The notes: generated by a model not told the origin, from the sequence alone. A DNA stretch of 64,000 nucleotides from Puffinus mauretanicus (GCA_023333565.1 JAJKFH010002161.1:29334-93333); one strand, 5' to 3'. Numbered from the stretch's first letter, positions 48,570-62,652 are shown. Numbers and translations: made by a program.

Positions 48570-48601
48570 GATAACCTATACTTGTAGTAATATAGGTTAT
48601 C
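48570..48601. other. 11-bp perfect hairpin
   Basis: GATAACCTATA (48570-48580) and TATAGGTTATC (48591-48601) are exact inverted copies around a 10-nt loop. CTACAAG (48554-48560) and CTTGTAG (48581-48587) form a competing stem. AT-rich, so chance is possible. It lies about 150 bp before a CR1 insertion. Confidence 0.45.
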
Positions 48602-48739
48602 AGTATAATTTTGTTGTTGAATGTCCAGTTTGTTTGGAAGTGGCCCAATATCCATAAGAAAAGAAGAAAAATACAAGAACAAATCAAAAGCAAGAATTGC
48701 AATGTAAGAAAAGACATAAAGAATGGGAAAGACATAGAA

Positions 48740-49217
48740 AGCACAAGAAAGACATGGACCTGTTGGAGCAGGTCCAGAGGAGGGCCACAAAAATGATCAG
48801 GGGGATGGAACACCTCTCCTATGAGAAGAGGCTGAGAGAGTTGGGGTTGTTCAGCCTGGAGAAGAGAAGGCTTCGAGAAGACCTTATTGCAGCCTTTCAG
48901 TTCTTAGAGGGCTTATAAGAAAGATGGCGGCAAACTTTTTAGCAAGGCCTGTTGTGACAGGACAAGGGGGAGTGGTTTTAAACTAAGAGAGGGTAGATTT
49001 AGACTAGATATAAGGAAGAAATTTTTTACAATGAGGGTGGTGAAACACTGGAACAGGTTGTCCACAGAGATGGCAGATGCCCCATCCCCGGAAACGTTCA
49101 AGATCAGGTTGGACGGGCTCTCTGATCTAGTTGAAGATGTCCCTGCCCACGGCAGGGGAGTTGGACTAGATGACCTTTAAAGGTCCCTTCCAATCCAAAC
49201 TATTCTATGATTCTAAA
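48740..49217 (+). repeat. CR1 LINE 3' end
   Basis: A well-preserved CR1 tail. It encodes [40 protein letters not shown] and then a stop-broken ORF2 C-terminus ('ggtggtgaaacactggaacaggttgtccacagagatgg'). The 3' UTR follows ('ggagttggactagatgacctttaaaggtcccttccaatccaaactattctatgattct'). 5' truncated near 48740, and followed at its right end by an A-rich run. Confidence 0.93.
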
Positions 49218-52200
49218 AAAAAACCAACCAACAACCCAATGGACAAATTAATCCTCTCTTTGAGAACAAACGAATCCCATCTTTTCTGAACTTTAATTTT
49301 GTCTCTTTGTGTATATTATCTTCCTTCACTTGCATGCCTAGACCTCCAAAAATATTAAAAAAGCTGGCATGTGCAAAGGGCATTACCTAGTAAAAAGCAT
49401 TAAAATATACTGATGACCTGATGACTTTCAGTTTGAACTAACTGAATTGCCTCACAGCCTTCCAAACAAAATAATAGCATTAACTGGTTACAACAGTTCC
49501 CTTAGGTCCTGAAAAACTTCTAGAATTTACGTAAATCAAAGAACTTAAAAGACCAAGGAACCTTTCAGCACAGTGACATTTTTTAAAACTAAGTTATTTC
49601 ATTTCCAAACTTCTTAAAAGTCAACTCAGTTTTAACTGGTTGCATAGCCACTAGAAAACTAGCATATAATGGAAGTTTTTACCCTCAGACTTGGCAGGCT
49701 TCCTGGACAATAATGAATCATGAAAACCCTAAGATTTATTTAAAAGAAGACTTCAGAGTTGACCTCTAAGTTGACTCCTTCCGTGCACACAATACTGGAA
49801 TTAAAAGCTCTGCAGGATCTAATTATTTAAGCTCTGTTTACCTGAGAAACACTACCTTTCTTGCTCTTAAGGGGAAATTCTTACCTTCTCTCTCAAATAC
49901 AACTAAGTAATCATGTAAATAAATACAAATGAAGGATAGCAAAGGCAATTAATTTGGCAATCAAGGACAATAGTATGATCATCTATTTAGGAGCAGCAGA
50001 GATTTAAAATCAGAATGTGCAGGAAGAAAAATGGCTGTCCCAATTGTCACGCGGTGATTTCTTCCTCTACCGTAAAATTAATGAGAAACACTTTTGGTGC
50101 TGAAATCATCTAAGGACATTTCTCTCCATTCTGCATATTCCTTTTGGTGCTTTTGTCCCAGGATTTCTCTTTTATATTCTCTTGGTTTTAGCTTGCCTGA
50201 CTTTTGTTTAGTGTATATGTTCTGTTGGTCCTGGAATATAAATTAAAATACCACGGGCACCAGATATCTGATGGTATGAGCCAGAGCAAAGGCCACAAAA
50301 CAATGTTTCAAATTCAAATGGAAAAATGAATAACTTAATGTAGGCAATGATGAATCCTGCCTGCAGATCTATGTCTGAGAGAACAGAATGTACAGAACGA
50401 TGATTGTTTGTTCCTTTACCAACATGGTCAGATATCGCTATTAATTTATTCTCACTGTGAGAATGTCTATCAATTTTTTTGTTTCTTTCTGGTCACCTTT
50501 CCAGCCACAAAAACAACCTGAAGGAAATGGAAGTCACTTACACTCCTTATTTATACCTACTGAGACACTGGTTTGTATCTGGAGAGGCTTAGTTGCCTGC
50601 ATGTTCATGGATTTTGTAAATGTTATTGTACAGTCATTATCTTTTCTTCTTCCCTCACTGTTGAATAGTGTGGTTAACAGACTGACCACTTTAAAAAAAA
50701 AGATGAAAAATGTTATAGTCATCAGAAACATGCCCGCAGTTTGTGAAGTGAAACCCCTGCCTCCTGAAATTAGTAAGGGTTTTACATCTGACTTTGATCA
50801 CATCAATATTTTACTCACAGAAAAGATCTCTTGAAGTTCTGTATCTAAAGGCTCAGAACTGCAAGTATGCCTTGCTATAATATTGTAAAATTGCAAACCT
50901 GTACCATAGTGAAGTGCATGTTTTAATTCAGTCACTTCTTAATGTAATAGCCCTATTCATAATTCATATTTCTTGTACTGGACAGGAGACCCAGAATAGG
51001 CTAACTGGAGCTATTGGAAGTTTTAAGATGCTGAATCTGTAGCTTTTTGAAACACAATAACCACAAAAGCTGCTTTTTGATGGTGGAAGAGATTTTTTGT
51101 GGTATTTATTGTAATTATTAATACTAATGTAGTCATAATGGCATTTTAAAAATAATACTGTTTCATACTTCAGACAATTTTGTACCTTTTCTGGCTTCCT
51201 GATTAGAAGGTTATTCCACACAAAGGATTTAGTATAAAAATGTCAAACTTGCACCATTCTTTTTCAGTGAATAGTTGGCCACCTGAAACTGTGTAACAAA
51301 ATTGATTATTCCTGTTTTCCCTTTATAATGATAGAGGTAATCTTCCAGCACAGCAGTGGCTGCAGCATTCTGCTCTTTCTTGTATCCTTAGCAACACAAC
51401 CTGTTCCCTTATTCAGACAGTTCAGTGCAATATAAATGTGTCACATCCTTTCTGAAAGAGTATGTATCAACAATTCCTATCACTCAGTATGCAAATACAG
51501 TGAGGAGTTAAAGAGTTCATCAGCTCAACAGAAACACATGTCGTTTAGGAGGCCAAGTGGTGTCATAACTCCAGCACATCTTCTTTAGAGCTATGGTTCA
51601 AAATTAAATCCATAGTAAAACTGATCTCTTGTCTTGTCTCTGATATAGACAGCTTCATTATAAACTATAGTTTATGCCCATATTTAAAATGCCAAACAGA
51701 TTAAAAACTGACCACTTTTTCTGTTCTGTATCCTGACATTTTGAAAATTTACTAAACTCAGGGTCAGCCACAATAACACAAACAAGACAGAGCTACCATT
51801 AACGTCCAGCAAAATATGGGAAATCACTATCTCACTCATATTAATTTTATATGAATATGTAGAATGCAAAAGAGGGGAATAGCATTGATTTAAAAGATAC
51901 TAAAAATATTAGAACTTTTCACTGCTTCATAACCCACAGACATGTCATTTTCAATGAGAAAATTACATCATTAACTCAAGTGAAGAAAAAGTCATTTATT
52001 ATTAATTTTATCTCAGATAAAATCTGACTGATATTCTTTGAAAAGTTATAAAACAAAATATGGAAGCTTTCAGGGTACTGTTTTGAGTGACATTGCTAGC
52101 ACATGAAATCAAAATGAAACCTCATACATTACTTTAAGACGTAAGAGGTGAAAATGCCAAGTTTTACCTTCTTGATATTGTCAGTTCTAGGTAAATTTTA

Positions 52201-53000
52201 TAATCTTTTATATAAATAATATTTAGAATGAAAGCAAAGTAATTGCACTCTGTTCTTCAGCTCATAACAGTAAGACTATGGTGAAACCTACCTTCCTTCA
52301 ATAATTGTATGTTTCTTGGTGTGTTTATGCTATTCCACTTTTACCCTATCTGACAGCTATTCATCAGGACAGTCAATGGTACACCTCCTTAAAGCAAAAT
52401 AATCTCTCAGTACCACAGAGGACTGCCATTTGGAGATATGTTCTTTGGAGAGATGGGAGAGAAAGCCTTGATGATTCTTGCATTTTTCTTCCCACCCAAT
52501 TAGGGTTCCATCTGTCAAACCTATCTTTCTATACAGGAGCAGAATAAAACCCTACCATGACAGTCAGTTATAATTCTCTGAAGTAGCTGGAGGACAATGG
52601 GGGACACCTCCCCATTGCAGAGTTTGTAATATGTTCACATTTATTCCATTTCTGATACCAAACACAACATAGAACTCTCATATTTCAGGTTATAAAACCA
52701 TCTCACAAGCCTTCTCTTTTAGAAAAGCAGGTAGCTCTGACCACCCCCATTAGCAACCTTTGCCAACTGACCTTGCATCACTACCCAGTCAAGGTTAATC
52801 TGCTTATGGGTCTCTGAAGATGCTCTCAGGGCAGAAGGACAAACCACACCTGAGTTTGATAGCAGTTGCTTTTAGGTATACCCTGTAGATGATCAGCTCG
52901 GAGCAGCCATGTAGTTCAGACATTCTTTGACTCCTCTAGGCATTCATCACCTAATTCCCCAAGTAAGCTAACATAATAAGCTGTATTTGACTTGACATCT
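49218..53000. other. AT-rich non-coding stretch, no feature recognised
   Basis: No supportable gene. The longest frame (125 codons, 50457-50834 plus) has a hydrophobic centre but no family resemblance I can identify, and its complement is also partly open. No well-preserved transposon seen. Confidence 0.4.
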
Positions 53001-56000
53001 CTGGGAATCTGAATTACATATTTCCACTGTAGTGCCTATGCAAAAAAAAAAACCCAAACCCAACAAACCCATAGAAAAAGAGAGTGGAAAGTCATGCAAC
53101 TCTATCTTGGATCTATTTACATCTTTAAAACTTTCCCTGGCTGCTTCTATAATCTCCTTCTCCTCAGCTAAACCCATCTATGTTTAGGTGAAGCAGAAGC
53201 AGACAGACCTAACATAGCATGCCTCCTGCCTGTGGCTCAAAGGCAATCTCTCAGGTGGACTGACAGACACAGCAGTTTTCTGCCCTGTTCTTTCCAAACA
53301 CCTCTTCCTTCTCTAGCTCTGTATTAGGGTCCAATATCCTCTTCAGTCCCAACTATTGGCTTGACAACAGTGACCCAGCCTACCTGTGAAGAATCAGATG
53401 GGCAGTTTCTTCTTATTATTACAGTCCATTGTTATCTGAAATCCTCAAGAGTACATGTGATACTTACAAAGTTAGTACGATACTTCCTTATCAGTATGAA
53501 TTAAAAGAGACCCCTCACAAAACACAATTGCCCTTGAATGAGAGATTCTGATTACCTGGTACTTCAAAACATACTCAAGTTTAATAGGTCATCAAAATTT
53601 TCCTGCACTGCACACTTAAAGCATAATTTTAAAATACACAATTGCAAGTAATTGAAAATTCATGTCATATACAAAATTAAGAGTAAAGGAAAAAGGCCAG
53701 AGAGCAAATAACATGAAGATGACAGGACTTTTCTGTGAAACAATGTTAAAAACTTAGTACTTTTTGAATAAGACTATCAAATTGCAATCCATGTCCCCAT
53801 GGAAGATTATTCAAAGAAACAGCATATGGGAAATACTTGATGGACAATGTATCTGTAACAGGGAAAAAATTCTATCATTGCATAGTCTTGAGTAAGTGGA
53901 ACAATAAACACATTAATTATCCCAACTGAGTTATATCATTAAACAAACCAACATAAATGCATATTTGATGAAGCAGTAATGGAAAATATACAGAAGTTTC
54001 CACAAAAAGCAGAACCAGAAAATGAATACATTAGTGAAAGAGTCAGACAGGTTTACAAGAAACCTTCAAAACTCTATTTAACAAGTTCATTATATTCAAA
54101 TGACATCGACTGAGCAGTCAACCAGTCTCTCTTTTCTAGATAAAGTTGGAAAATGTGCATGATTGATTGAGTATAGCTGAGAAAAATGGTAAAAAGATAC
54201 AGGCATTAAACTTAAGAGCAATGAAAAGACACGGATAGTTCTTCTGAAAGCTCTTTGTTCACAGCAGATTAAATGCACCTCACCTTCTGAGACAGAAGCC
54301 AGATCATAACATCACAAAATATAAATGCTTCATGCTGTTAGAAAGTTTCTTTCTTTTTTCCTCCACTGAAAAGCTTTTTGACAAAATGAACAGGCAAGCT
54401 ATGTAGTCACAGTGGTTTTTCTGTGTAACTAAATTCAGGATGGTATATTGACGATTATCCACTAGAGACTAAATTTAAGGAAGAAGCATCTCAGACACAC
54501 TATTCATTATGGCTACGGGTGCTGCAGCCTCAACTGGTGACAGAAGAGAAAAGCAGACTCCAGAGCTTTGTTTCATCCCATGACATACCACAACAGGCAC
54601 AACGTGTCACCTTAGCATTCTGTGCTACATGGGACAATGGCAGTCTACAACAAAAAGCTAACTGCAAGCTAACTACAAGGGAAATGCATAACACTAGTCC
54701 GTTAAAATTTGATCAAAAAGTTAAAATTATGATAATTCTTACATACATTTTATATATTGCAATTGTCAGACACTGTTTAATCATACAATGATATTTAGCA
54801 GCACATATAGAAAAACTTTGTCAGAATGCTTGATTTTATCTGCTGAATTAGAATTCAACAGACTTTTCAGTACTCCAAAAATCATCAGGTAAGAACTAAA
54901 AGAATATCTGACAGTCAAACAGGTGAATGTGTCCCCTGCACAACAAATTCAGAGAACTCTGTACATGTGTAGGCCAGTAGATGACAACACTGTATGTTCG
55001 TTCAAGTCAAATACCAAAGGATGAACTAACAAGTGATGCAGACTCTCCTACTGATATAAGCTGCAAACAGATTTTTTGTGCTAAATACCTATGTCTCTTA
55101 TAATGAGGGATCTGGGGAAAAAGCCTCATATTGTTTATTACTTCACCTTTCACAGGCTACAGAGATACCTAAAACTTTGCATTGCAGCTTCTTGTTGTTA
55201 TGTGTTAGCATATTGCTATTGGAACACTAGAGAGGATCAGCTTACACCTAAAGAGTTACGTGTCTTACTGCAACTGACTTTAGAGAATTACAGTCAGCTC
55301 TTAAAGATGTGGTTTAGGATTCCTGGGTATAAGGGAAAAAAGCCTCACAGCCTCACAGTTCTAAAGGTAAGAAGAATAGCTAGCATATTTGTATGATCAG
55401 TGTTTGTCATTGTGGAAGGGCTAAAGCTCCCTCATGTATCCATGCATGGCCAGATTTGGTCTTTCTTGCTTATATCCATAAGCGCCTTTCCCTCCAAGCT
55501 ACAAGATTGTGTAAAGGCCCTATGATCCCAAAACTCCTTATTTTTGGAAAATGGAGCAAGGAATACTTGCTCCCTATCACATCCTTGAAAGCAACCTTAT
55601 GCACACATGGTTGTTGTGTTTTATTAAGCCCACCCATTGAGTTAATTAGGACTCTCAAGCACATTACACCTCCCCATCGAACATTTTTTCAGCCCTCTGC
55701 TACATAGAGGTGTGAGACCTTATTACATCACGTCTGGTAGCACACATCTGACAGGTGAAAACAATTTATCTTAAAAAAACATTCACTACTGTAATATTTA
55801 TTGTGTTTCTTCACTCTTACAGAAGAGAAGTATTTTAATAAAGGTTTTTCCTACCATAGGTATGCTTCTGAAGACATGTCAGAAGATTTGACTTAAAGGG
55901 AGGGAATTTTTCTACTTAACATTGCTGATTCTAGACAAGGCACTACTTAAGCATACATAATCTGTTGAAAGATGGATGATCATGAAATCACGGTTCAGAC

Positions 56001-58797
56001 ACAAGGATTCCACTACCAAAGGGGATAAACTGCATGTATGAGAGAAAGCCCTTGTTTAAAACAGACCATTGGCAACTCTGAAAGAAGCTTTAGAAATCAA
56101 CAATAATTAGATCCAGGATGTATTTGTGGATCCTACAGAAAGTTGTTGCTATTGGGGATGAGTTCATTCTTCTATAGAGTTTACTGAAGGAGAGAGTTGT
56201 TCTGATATTTCCTCAAGGAATCAAATTTATTGTGAATTATTTCAAAGAACCAATTCATATTAAGGGAACAAATTAGGTGACTTATGGAGCCAACAGCAAA
56301 ATAAGATATAATACTAACTTAATGAAGACAACAGAAAGAAATTTTTAACTGTAATGAATTATTGTTCATTATGTATTTTCTGATATGGTGGCAATGTGTC
56401 ACAAACGAGACTACTGATGTGTATGATGTACTATGGGCAGACTTCCTGAAAAAGCATTGTATTTTTTATAAAATTCTAAGACAAAAAATGCTATTTGTGA
56501 AATAGCATAGAAGACAGCGCATTCATATTGCATGCATGCACGCATGCAGCATGAAAGATGGTGTATAAACACCTGAAGGGAGGATATGAGGACTGGGATT
56601 CTGGGATAGACCTTTACACATCCAACAAATGTGTGATACGAGTATGATTTTATTGTGACGAATGCTGGTTTTCTTATGAGTTACTTTTGTCTTCCCTTTT
56701 TGACAAGGGAGTACTATGGCCTTGCCTTGGCCAAGAGCCAAGTATAAAGTGAGCAGGAAATGAGTGTAATAAGCCATGGCAAGCAGGAACAGAGTGTAAT
56801 CGGCAACAACCAACAGGGGAACAATCTGCAAAGGTAGAGATCAGGGGGACATCCGTCTGCAGATGTCCAACACCACATAGAAGGAGCATGCCCAGGCAGA
56901 GGAACTGTATAGGAGCTAAGCTGTTGCTGTACCTAAAAATATCATAGCCTTATGAAACACGTAACAAGAAAACTAAAATTAAGAAGGGTATTTAATTATT
57001 TCAAAATGAAGATATGGAAAAGCTATTTTCTGTGCAATTATCTATAATCACATACCAGTCGTAATAGCTGTATGAACATTCTTCAGTGTTAAGTAACAAG
57101 GACCTGATCTCCAATTTCTTTCCTCTAAACTTCATTTTAAAATGTCATGAGTAAGTCATAAGATCTGAAAAAAAGTCTTCCAGCTATTCACTTTCTTATT
57201 GTCTGGGTTTCATAATTACTATGTAGGATTTCATATAAGAGCCCTGGAAAAAATTCTGAACAAACAATCTCGAAAAGCCGCTGCAAGCAGTTACTACTAG
57301 ACTTGCTGTAACTTCCAGTTAGTAAAATGCAGGATTTTCATTTTAAAATCACAATGTATTACATATCCCGATACATAAGCCTTCGTACAGTGATAAATGA
57401 TTCTTGAATTTTGCTGAACTAAGAGGGTATAAACATATCATTTCACAAACTGTGTTGTATTTTAAGGGTTTTTTTTCATTTCTGTCACTCCTGTGTAATG
57501 GAATCCTAAAATATTTCGTTTGAATAAATATGCATATATGACTCATAACTTGCATAGTAAAGGTAGGCCTTTGCCATAAATTAGACAAAAAATCTAAGCT
57601 AAAAGTTAAATGGAACACAGAATCCCATTGCTTATACAAGGGGAAAAATGAACAGAGTTTTCCTGACTTATCTAAGATATGATGTAAGGATTAACAAAGC
57701 AATTTTGAAAAATTATTCCTTTTGCCAAGTCACAGAGAATAGATGAGCAGATCAGCTACTAATGACAGAGGTCATTTAATTCACACCTCAGAACTATGTT
57801 TGCGGCCTAGGTGGAAAGGCTTTTTCCATGTTTATATGTATGCTATATAAAAATATTTTAACTGAAATACCTTATGAATATCCTTATATAAACTTGAACT
57901 GTTTCCACAGACGGAAAGGGGTTGATGCATATGCTGTGATTTTCTACCATCTCCTTGGGATCAAAATGTTATTAAATAGTTCAAAATATACAATGATATT
58001 GCATTTATAGAGAGGGAAAAAAGGTCCTGTCATCATTTATCAGTTAGTGGAAACAGGAATGCAAAACTGAAATTCAAAGTTTTAAGATCTTAGTGACTTG
58101 ACATCCCGAATTCTCACCCCACATTTAATGAAACGTAACTCACCCAGTCCAAAGCAGATTCTGATCTGGATCTATTCTTTGAGGAACTGGCCAATACCTA
58201 TTCAAAAGTTGAGATATAAACATCCAAAGAAAAGGAATTCTGGATTTATAAATATCCTGAACACTCATAGAAAAGGAGCAGACAGAGTGGAGGAATATGC
58301 ATTTTCATTCCTGCTTTCTAAAACTGCATTGGTAACTAGCCAAATGGGATTTTCACGATTTTTGGTCATCACGTATTTTTATTTCACAAAATGGGCAATA
58401 TATAACTGTGTATATTGCTAGTAGCTCTTTCCAATTGTTTTGAATTCTGCTTTTGAGTACATGTTCTCAAAAGCTTGTACTTTCTTTTTTACTTGGTTTG
58501 GAGAGATTAAAACTCAAAAGTCTCCAGTTCTGATGTGCCACAGGACTAATAGCTGGTAGGTATAAGTTGCTTATGCTTTCAAGATTGATCCTGTGAAGAC
58601 ATATGTGGCTAATTCATTTTATGCACAACAAACCTACTTGTGCATAAACGAAATATATGCATAAATGTTTGCAAGTTCTGGGCCTTCGCCAATGCCACAA
58701 AATAGCTTGCAATGTATATGAAGTGTTTGAAGATTCTTCATACAAATACAGAACCTTTTTCATTACTCTATTTGGAACTGATTTGTAAATAGAGGGT
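53001..58797. other. AT-rich non-coding stretch, no feature recognised
   Basis: Nothing supportable on either strand. Open frames up to 107 codons (55091-55396, 55393-55707, 58098-58421 plus; 56523-56831 minus) lack motifs. A slightly more GC-rich patch lies at about 52730-53400 without a recognisable identity. A small GCATGCATGC-type repeat lies at about 56530-56550. Confidence 0.4.
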
Positions 58798-59318
58798 TGT
58801 CGTGGTTTAATCTGGCAGGCAGCCAAATACCACACAGCCACTCGCTCACTCCCTCCGCCCCCCCAGTGGGACGGGGAGAGAATCAGAAGGATAAGAGTGA
58901 GAAAAACTCGTGGGTTGAGATAAAGACAGTTTAATAGAACAGAAAAGGGAAAATAATAATAGTAAATAATGATAGAATATACAAAATGAGTGATGCACAA
59001 TGCAATTGCTCACCACCCACGCTGACCGATAACCAAGTAGCAATCGGTACTTCCTGGATCACGCCTACCGTTCATATACTGAGCATGACGTCACATGATA
59101 TGGAATACCCCGTTGGCCAGCTGGGCTGGCTGTCCTGATTATGTTCCCTCCCATTTCGTGTACCTAGCTCAGTCAGTAGGCATGGGAGCTGTCCTTGGAC
59201 TAGGAGGGTACTTAGCAACAACTGAAAACATCAGTGTGTTATCAACATTCTCCTCATACTAAATCCAAAACACAGTACTAGGAAGAAATTTAACCCTATC
59301 CCAGCCGAAACCAGGACA
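58798..59318 (-). mobile_element. LTR of an ERV-L-type retrovirus, antisense, solo
   Basis: A 521-bp element. Minus strand starts TGTCCTGGTTTCGGCTGGGA and ends CAGATTAAACCACGACA. No internal proviral sequence is attached on either side. The centre matches the provirus LTR at 39851-40391, so the two belong to one subfamily. The flanking 5-mers (AGGGT left, ATGGA right) do not match, so the target duplication is lost, mutated or never existed at this locus. Confidence 0.9.
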
Positions 59319-61234
59319 ATGGATTGACAGAAATACCAGCCTTTAGCTCTGACAGGTTAGGCAAGCAATTAACCCAACAAGTCATTCCTCCTTGTGAATG
59401 CTTTCTGGTAAAACAACACAGTTTAAGACATGACTCATCATCATTTATTAACTCTATCAAAAGGGAAATAACTGTGTAGCTGACCTTGCTAAACAATGTG
59501 GGCAGAAAATTCTGGGTAGCAAAAAAAAATTAAGATGCAAGTAAATTAAAAGCAGGCATCACTCCCTTTTCTGGTTTAGATCAAGATCCTCAGGATACAT
59601 AAGAGATGTCATGCAGTATGAATTTTCTGAGGCAGACAGATCCACTCTCTTCCCACCATTCCCTACCTCAACACTTTGCACTGTAGCATTGCCTCTTTTC
59701 AAACACTATAGTAATGGCTGCTGGCTGATCTTCTCTTCTATCCATATTAGAGTTTCAGCCAAGCTTGAAGGTTAAAATAAGCCTGGCTCTCAGATCTATT
59801 TATATCTAAAAGCAAAATAAATTCTGAGGACAACTAATTTATCTTTTTTTTGTTGTTTTCTTTAGGCCTTATCTCACTAAAATAACAAATGTTCTCGCTA
59901 TCTGTAAATATTTAACAGAATACGTACATGTACCTAGATCTTTCTTAGCTACAAAAATGTATTGTTGGTATTCTCTAAGGAATCTAAATAAATTACATTT
60001 TGCTCCTGAAGTCTACAGGATGGGAATAACTGTGTTTTGAAAATGGCCAAACAACTAACTATTCAGATATTCAGAAAAAAACCCAGACATTGCATCAAAA
60101 CATAAAAAATAAAGCCATGACCATAAATCTCTCTTTTTATAAAATACTGAAACAGCATTGAGATTCCTATCCAAACTTAAAAATCATTCCAAGGTAATCT
60201 CTGCAAGGATGCCAATTAGCCATCTACAAAAAGTCTATGTTTGATGTTACTTCACAGAGGAAAATTGTAAGAAAACACTTTTCAAAATACAACATAGGTG
60301 AAACATTCTAGGCTCAATCCCAGAAGTTCAGAATGGAGTGACGTATATCAAAAGGTATACCAGTAGTGATCATAACATAGGTTGTAACAGTGTTTTGGCT
60401 TCATATGTCATATAGCACATCTAATAAACCAAGCATCTCCAACTGTAAATTACTGAACAATAAATTACTGGACTTTCCATTTCTTTTGGTTCCCCAGATT
60501 GCTTTTTGTAGTTCCCCTGACTGCTTCTCTGTTAATAAATACTTCATTTTAATAATTTGGTTTTGTTGTTATAAACATCAGGGTATTTTAAAGAAGGTTG
60601 ATGTGACAGCCCTTAGCATTATTTTGAGTTCTGGAAAATTACTAATACCGGGTTTTCCCCATATGACTTGCCATGTCTAACTTCTATGAGTAAGATTAGT
60701 GATTCAGCAACACCGTTACTGAAGTTACTGAAGTTATTCTTTTAAACAAATGAATGTAAACTTATAATGGATGAATGGTCTTGTAACTCCTGAGTTATCA
60801 AATAAGCTAACTCTACCTGGAAAAAGAGAAGAAAAAAGATATTCTGCATGAATTTCCAAATTCATGTGTGTATTAAATGATTTTAACAATAAATGTATGT
60901 CCTTATGTGGGTCACACAATAAAAAATGAGCTGTGTTACTATTTTGTACACATTCTCTAATGAACCATTAATGATTTGGCGTAAGATAATTCTGTCATTA
61001 AAATAGTTAAGGATGGAGACAAGACCTGTAATTTTGAGAAGAGAACTAAGAGACAAGAAATTCTAACTGTGTCTTCTAGCTTCAGCTTCTTGGTTTCTCT
61101 ATTTCTTAGGTACTCTAAGTTACTATCTTATTATGAGGATTAATTAATTATTTTTTGATTTGGAAAAAAAAAGAAAAACCATGGAGATCAGAGGTATCAT
61201 AACAGTAATTTTTTTAAAATATCATCAGATGAAT
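59319..61234. other. AT-rich non-coding stretch, no feature recognised
   Basis: No gene or well-preserved repeat supportable. A small tandem duplication 'gttactgaagttactgaagtta' lies at about 60714-60736. Confidence 0.45.
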
Positions 61235-61239
61235 TGTTC

Positions 61240-61780
61240 AGACGAAATCATACAATCATGGCAACGTTGTCTATACAAGACCTCTAGAAGACATCTAGGG
61301 TAGCCTCCTGCTTATAGTAGGACCATCGCCAACTTTAGAGTGGGCTAGCTGTGGATACATCCAGCTGAATTTTGGAAATCTCTCAATATGGAGATCCCAC
61401 AAACTCTCCTGGACAACCCATTCTAGTGCATTAACTTTGGGATGAAGAAGATTTTCCTAATCCATAATCTGCATCTCCCAAGCTGCAATTTGTGGTCAAT
61501 ACTCCTTGTTATACCACCTGCTACTATCAAGAAGAATTTGGCCTTATCTTTCAAACTCCCTTTCATGTTGTTGCAAGTTGCTATTACATTACCCCTTAGC
61601 TTTCTCTTCAAACTAAACAAACCCCGCTCCCTCAATCTCCATCCATGCTCTAGGCCCCTGACCATCTTTGTTGCACTCTGCTGGACCTTCCCCCAGTTTC
61701 TCTGCATTTGTTTTGAACAGGGCATCCAAAATGAGATGAAGTATTCCAGGAGGTCCAGTTTCACCAATACTAACCACAAA
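61240..61780 (-). repeat. Old antisense CR1, 3' half (left part of a split copy)
   Basis: A 118-codon minus frame (61423-61779) shows the CR1 ORF2 C-terminus: LVKLDLLEYFISFW, KVQQSATKMVRGLEH, LRERGLFSLKRKLRG and RKIFFIP. Left of it the 3' UTR is recognisable in reverse complement ('agaagacatctagggtagcctcctgc', 'atggagatcccacaaactctcctggacaacccattctagtgc'). It ends abruptly near 61780, where a sense CR1 starts. The missing upstream part of the same element appears at 62740-63320. Confidence 0.85.
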
Positions 61781-61782
61781 GT

Positions 61783-62652
61783 GGTGTTCCCCAGGGCTTA
61801 GTTTTGGGGCCAGTCTTGTTTAATATCTTTATCAATGATCTGGATGAGGGGATTGAGTGCTCCCTCAGTAAATTTGCAGATAACACCAAGCTGGGCGAGA
61901 GTGTTGATCTGCTCGAGGGTAGGAAGGCTCTGCAGAGGGATCCGGACAGGCTGGATCAATGGGCCAAGGCCAACTGTATGAGATTCAACAAGGCCAAGTG
62001 CTGGGTCCTGCACTTTGGCCACAACAACGCCAAGCAACGCTACAGGCTTGGGGGAGAGTGGCTGGAAAGCTGCCCAGAGGAAAAGGACCTGGGGGTGTTG
62101 GTTGACAGCCGGCTGAACATGAGCCAGCAGTGTGCCCAGGTGGCCAAGAAGGCCAATGGCATCCTGGCCTGCATCAGAAATAGTGTGGCCAGCAGGAGCA
62201 GGGAAGTGATCGTCCCCCTGTACTTGGCACTGGTGAGGCCGCACCTCGACTACTGTGTTCAGTTTTGGGCCCCTCACTACAAGAAGGACATGGAGGTGCT
62301 GGAGCGTGTCCAGAGAAGGGCAACGAAGCTGGTGAAGGGCCTGGAGCACAAGTCTTATGAGGAGCGGCTGAGGGAACTGGGGTTGTTTAGTCTGGAGAAG
62401 AGGAGGCTGAGGGGAGACCTTATCGTGCTCTACAACTACCTGGAAGGAGGTTGTAGTGAAGTGACTAGCGATAGGACGAGAGGAAATGGCCTCAAGTTGC
62501 ACCAAGGGAGGTTTAGATTGGACATTAGGAAAAGTTTCTTTACTGAAAGAGTGGTCAGGCCTTGGAACAGGCTGCCCAGGGAAGTGGTTGAGTCACCATC
62601 CCTGGAAGTATTTAAAAGATGTGTAGATGAGGCGCTTAGGAACATGGTGTAG
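61783..62652 (+). pseudogene. CR1 ORF2 reverse transcriptase, 3' half, long open frame
   Basis: An open frame from 61783 (GVPQG at the truncation point; the first residues are not a true start) to TAG at 62650-62652, about 289 codons. Order: [13 protein letters not shown] (RT palm), FADNTKLG at 61870-61893, [109 protein letters not shown]. The catalytic FADD has FADN, so the second Asp is lost. The endonuclease and N-terminal RT are absent because of the 5' truncation. The intact frame suggests a fairly young copy. A long minus-strand frame (61798-62505) is only its shadow. Confidence 0.93.

Noticed and set aside
50457..50834. 125-codon plus frame with a hydrophobic centre
   Set aside because: No recognisable family. 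The hydrophobic part comes from T-rich DNA and there is no supporting splice or start context.
61798..62505. 235-codon minus-strand frame opposite the CR1 reverse transcriptase
   Set aside because: It is the antisense shadow of the CR1 frame; Leu/His/Gln/Val-rich composition without any domain.
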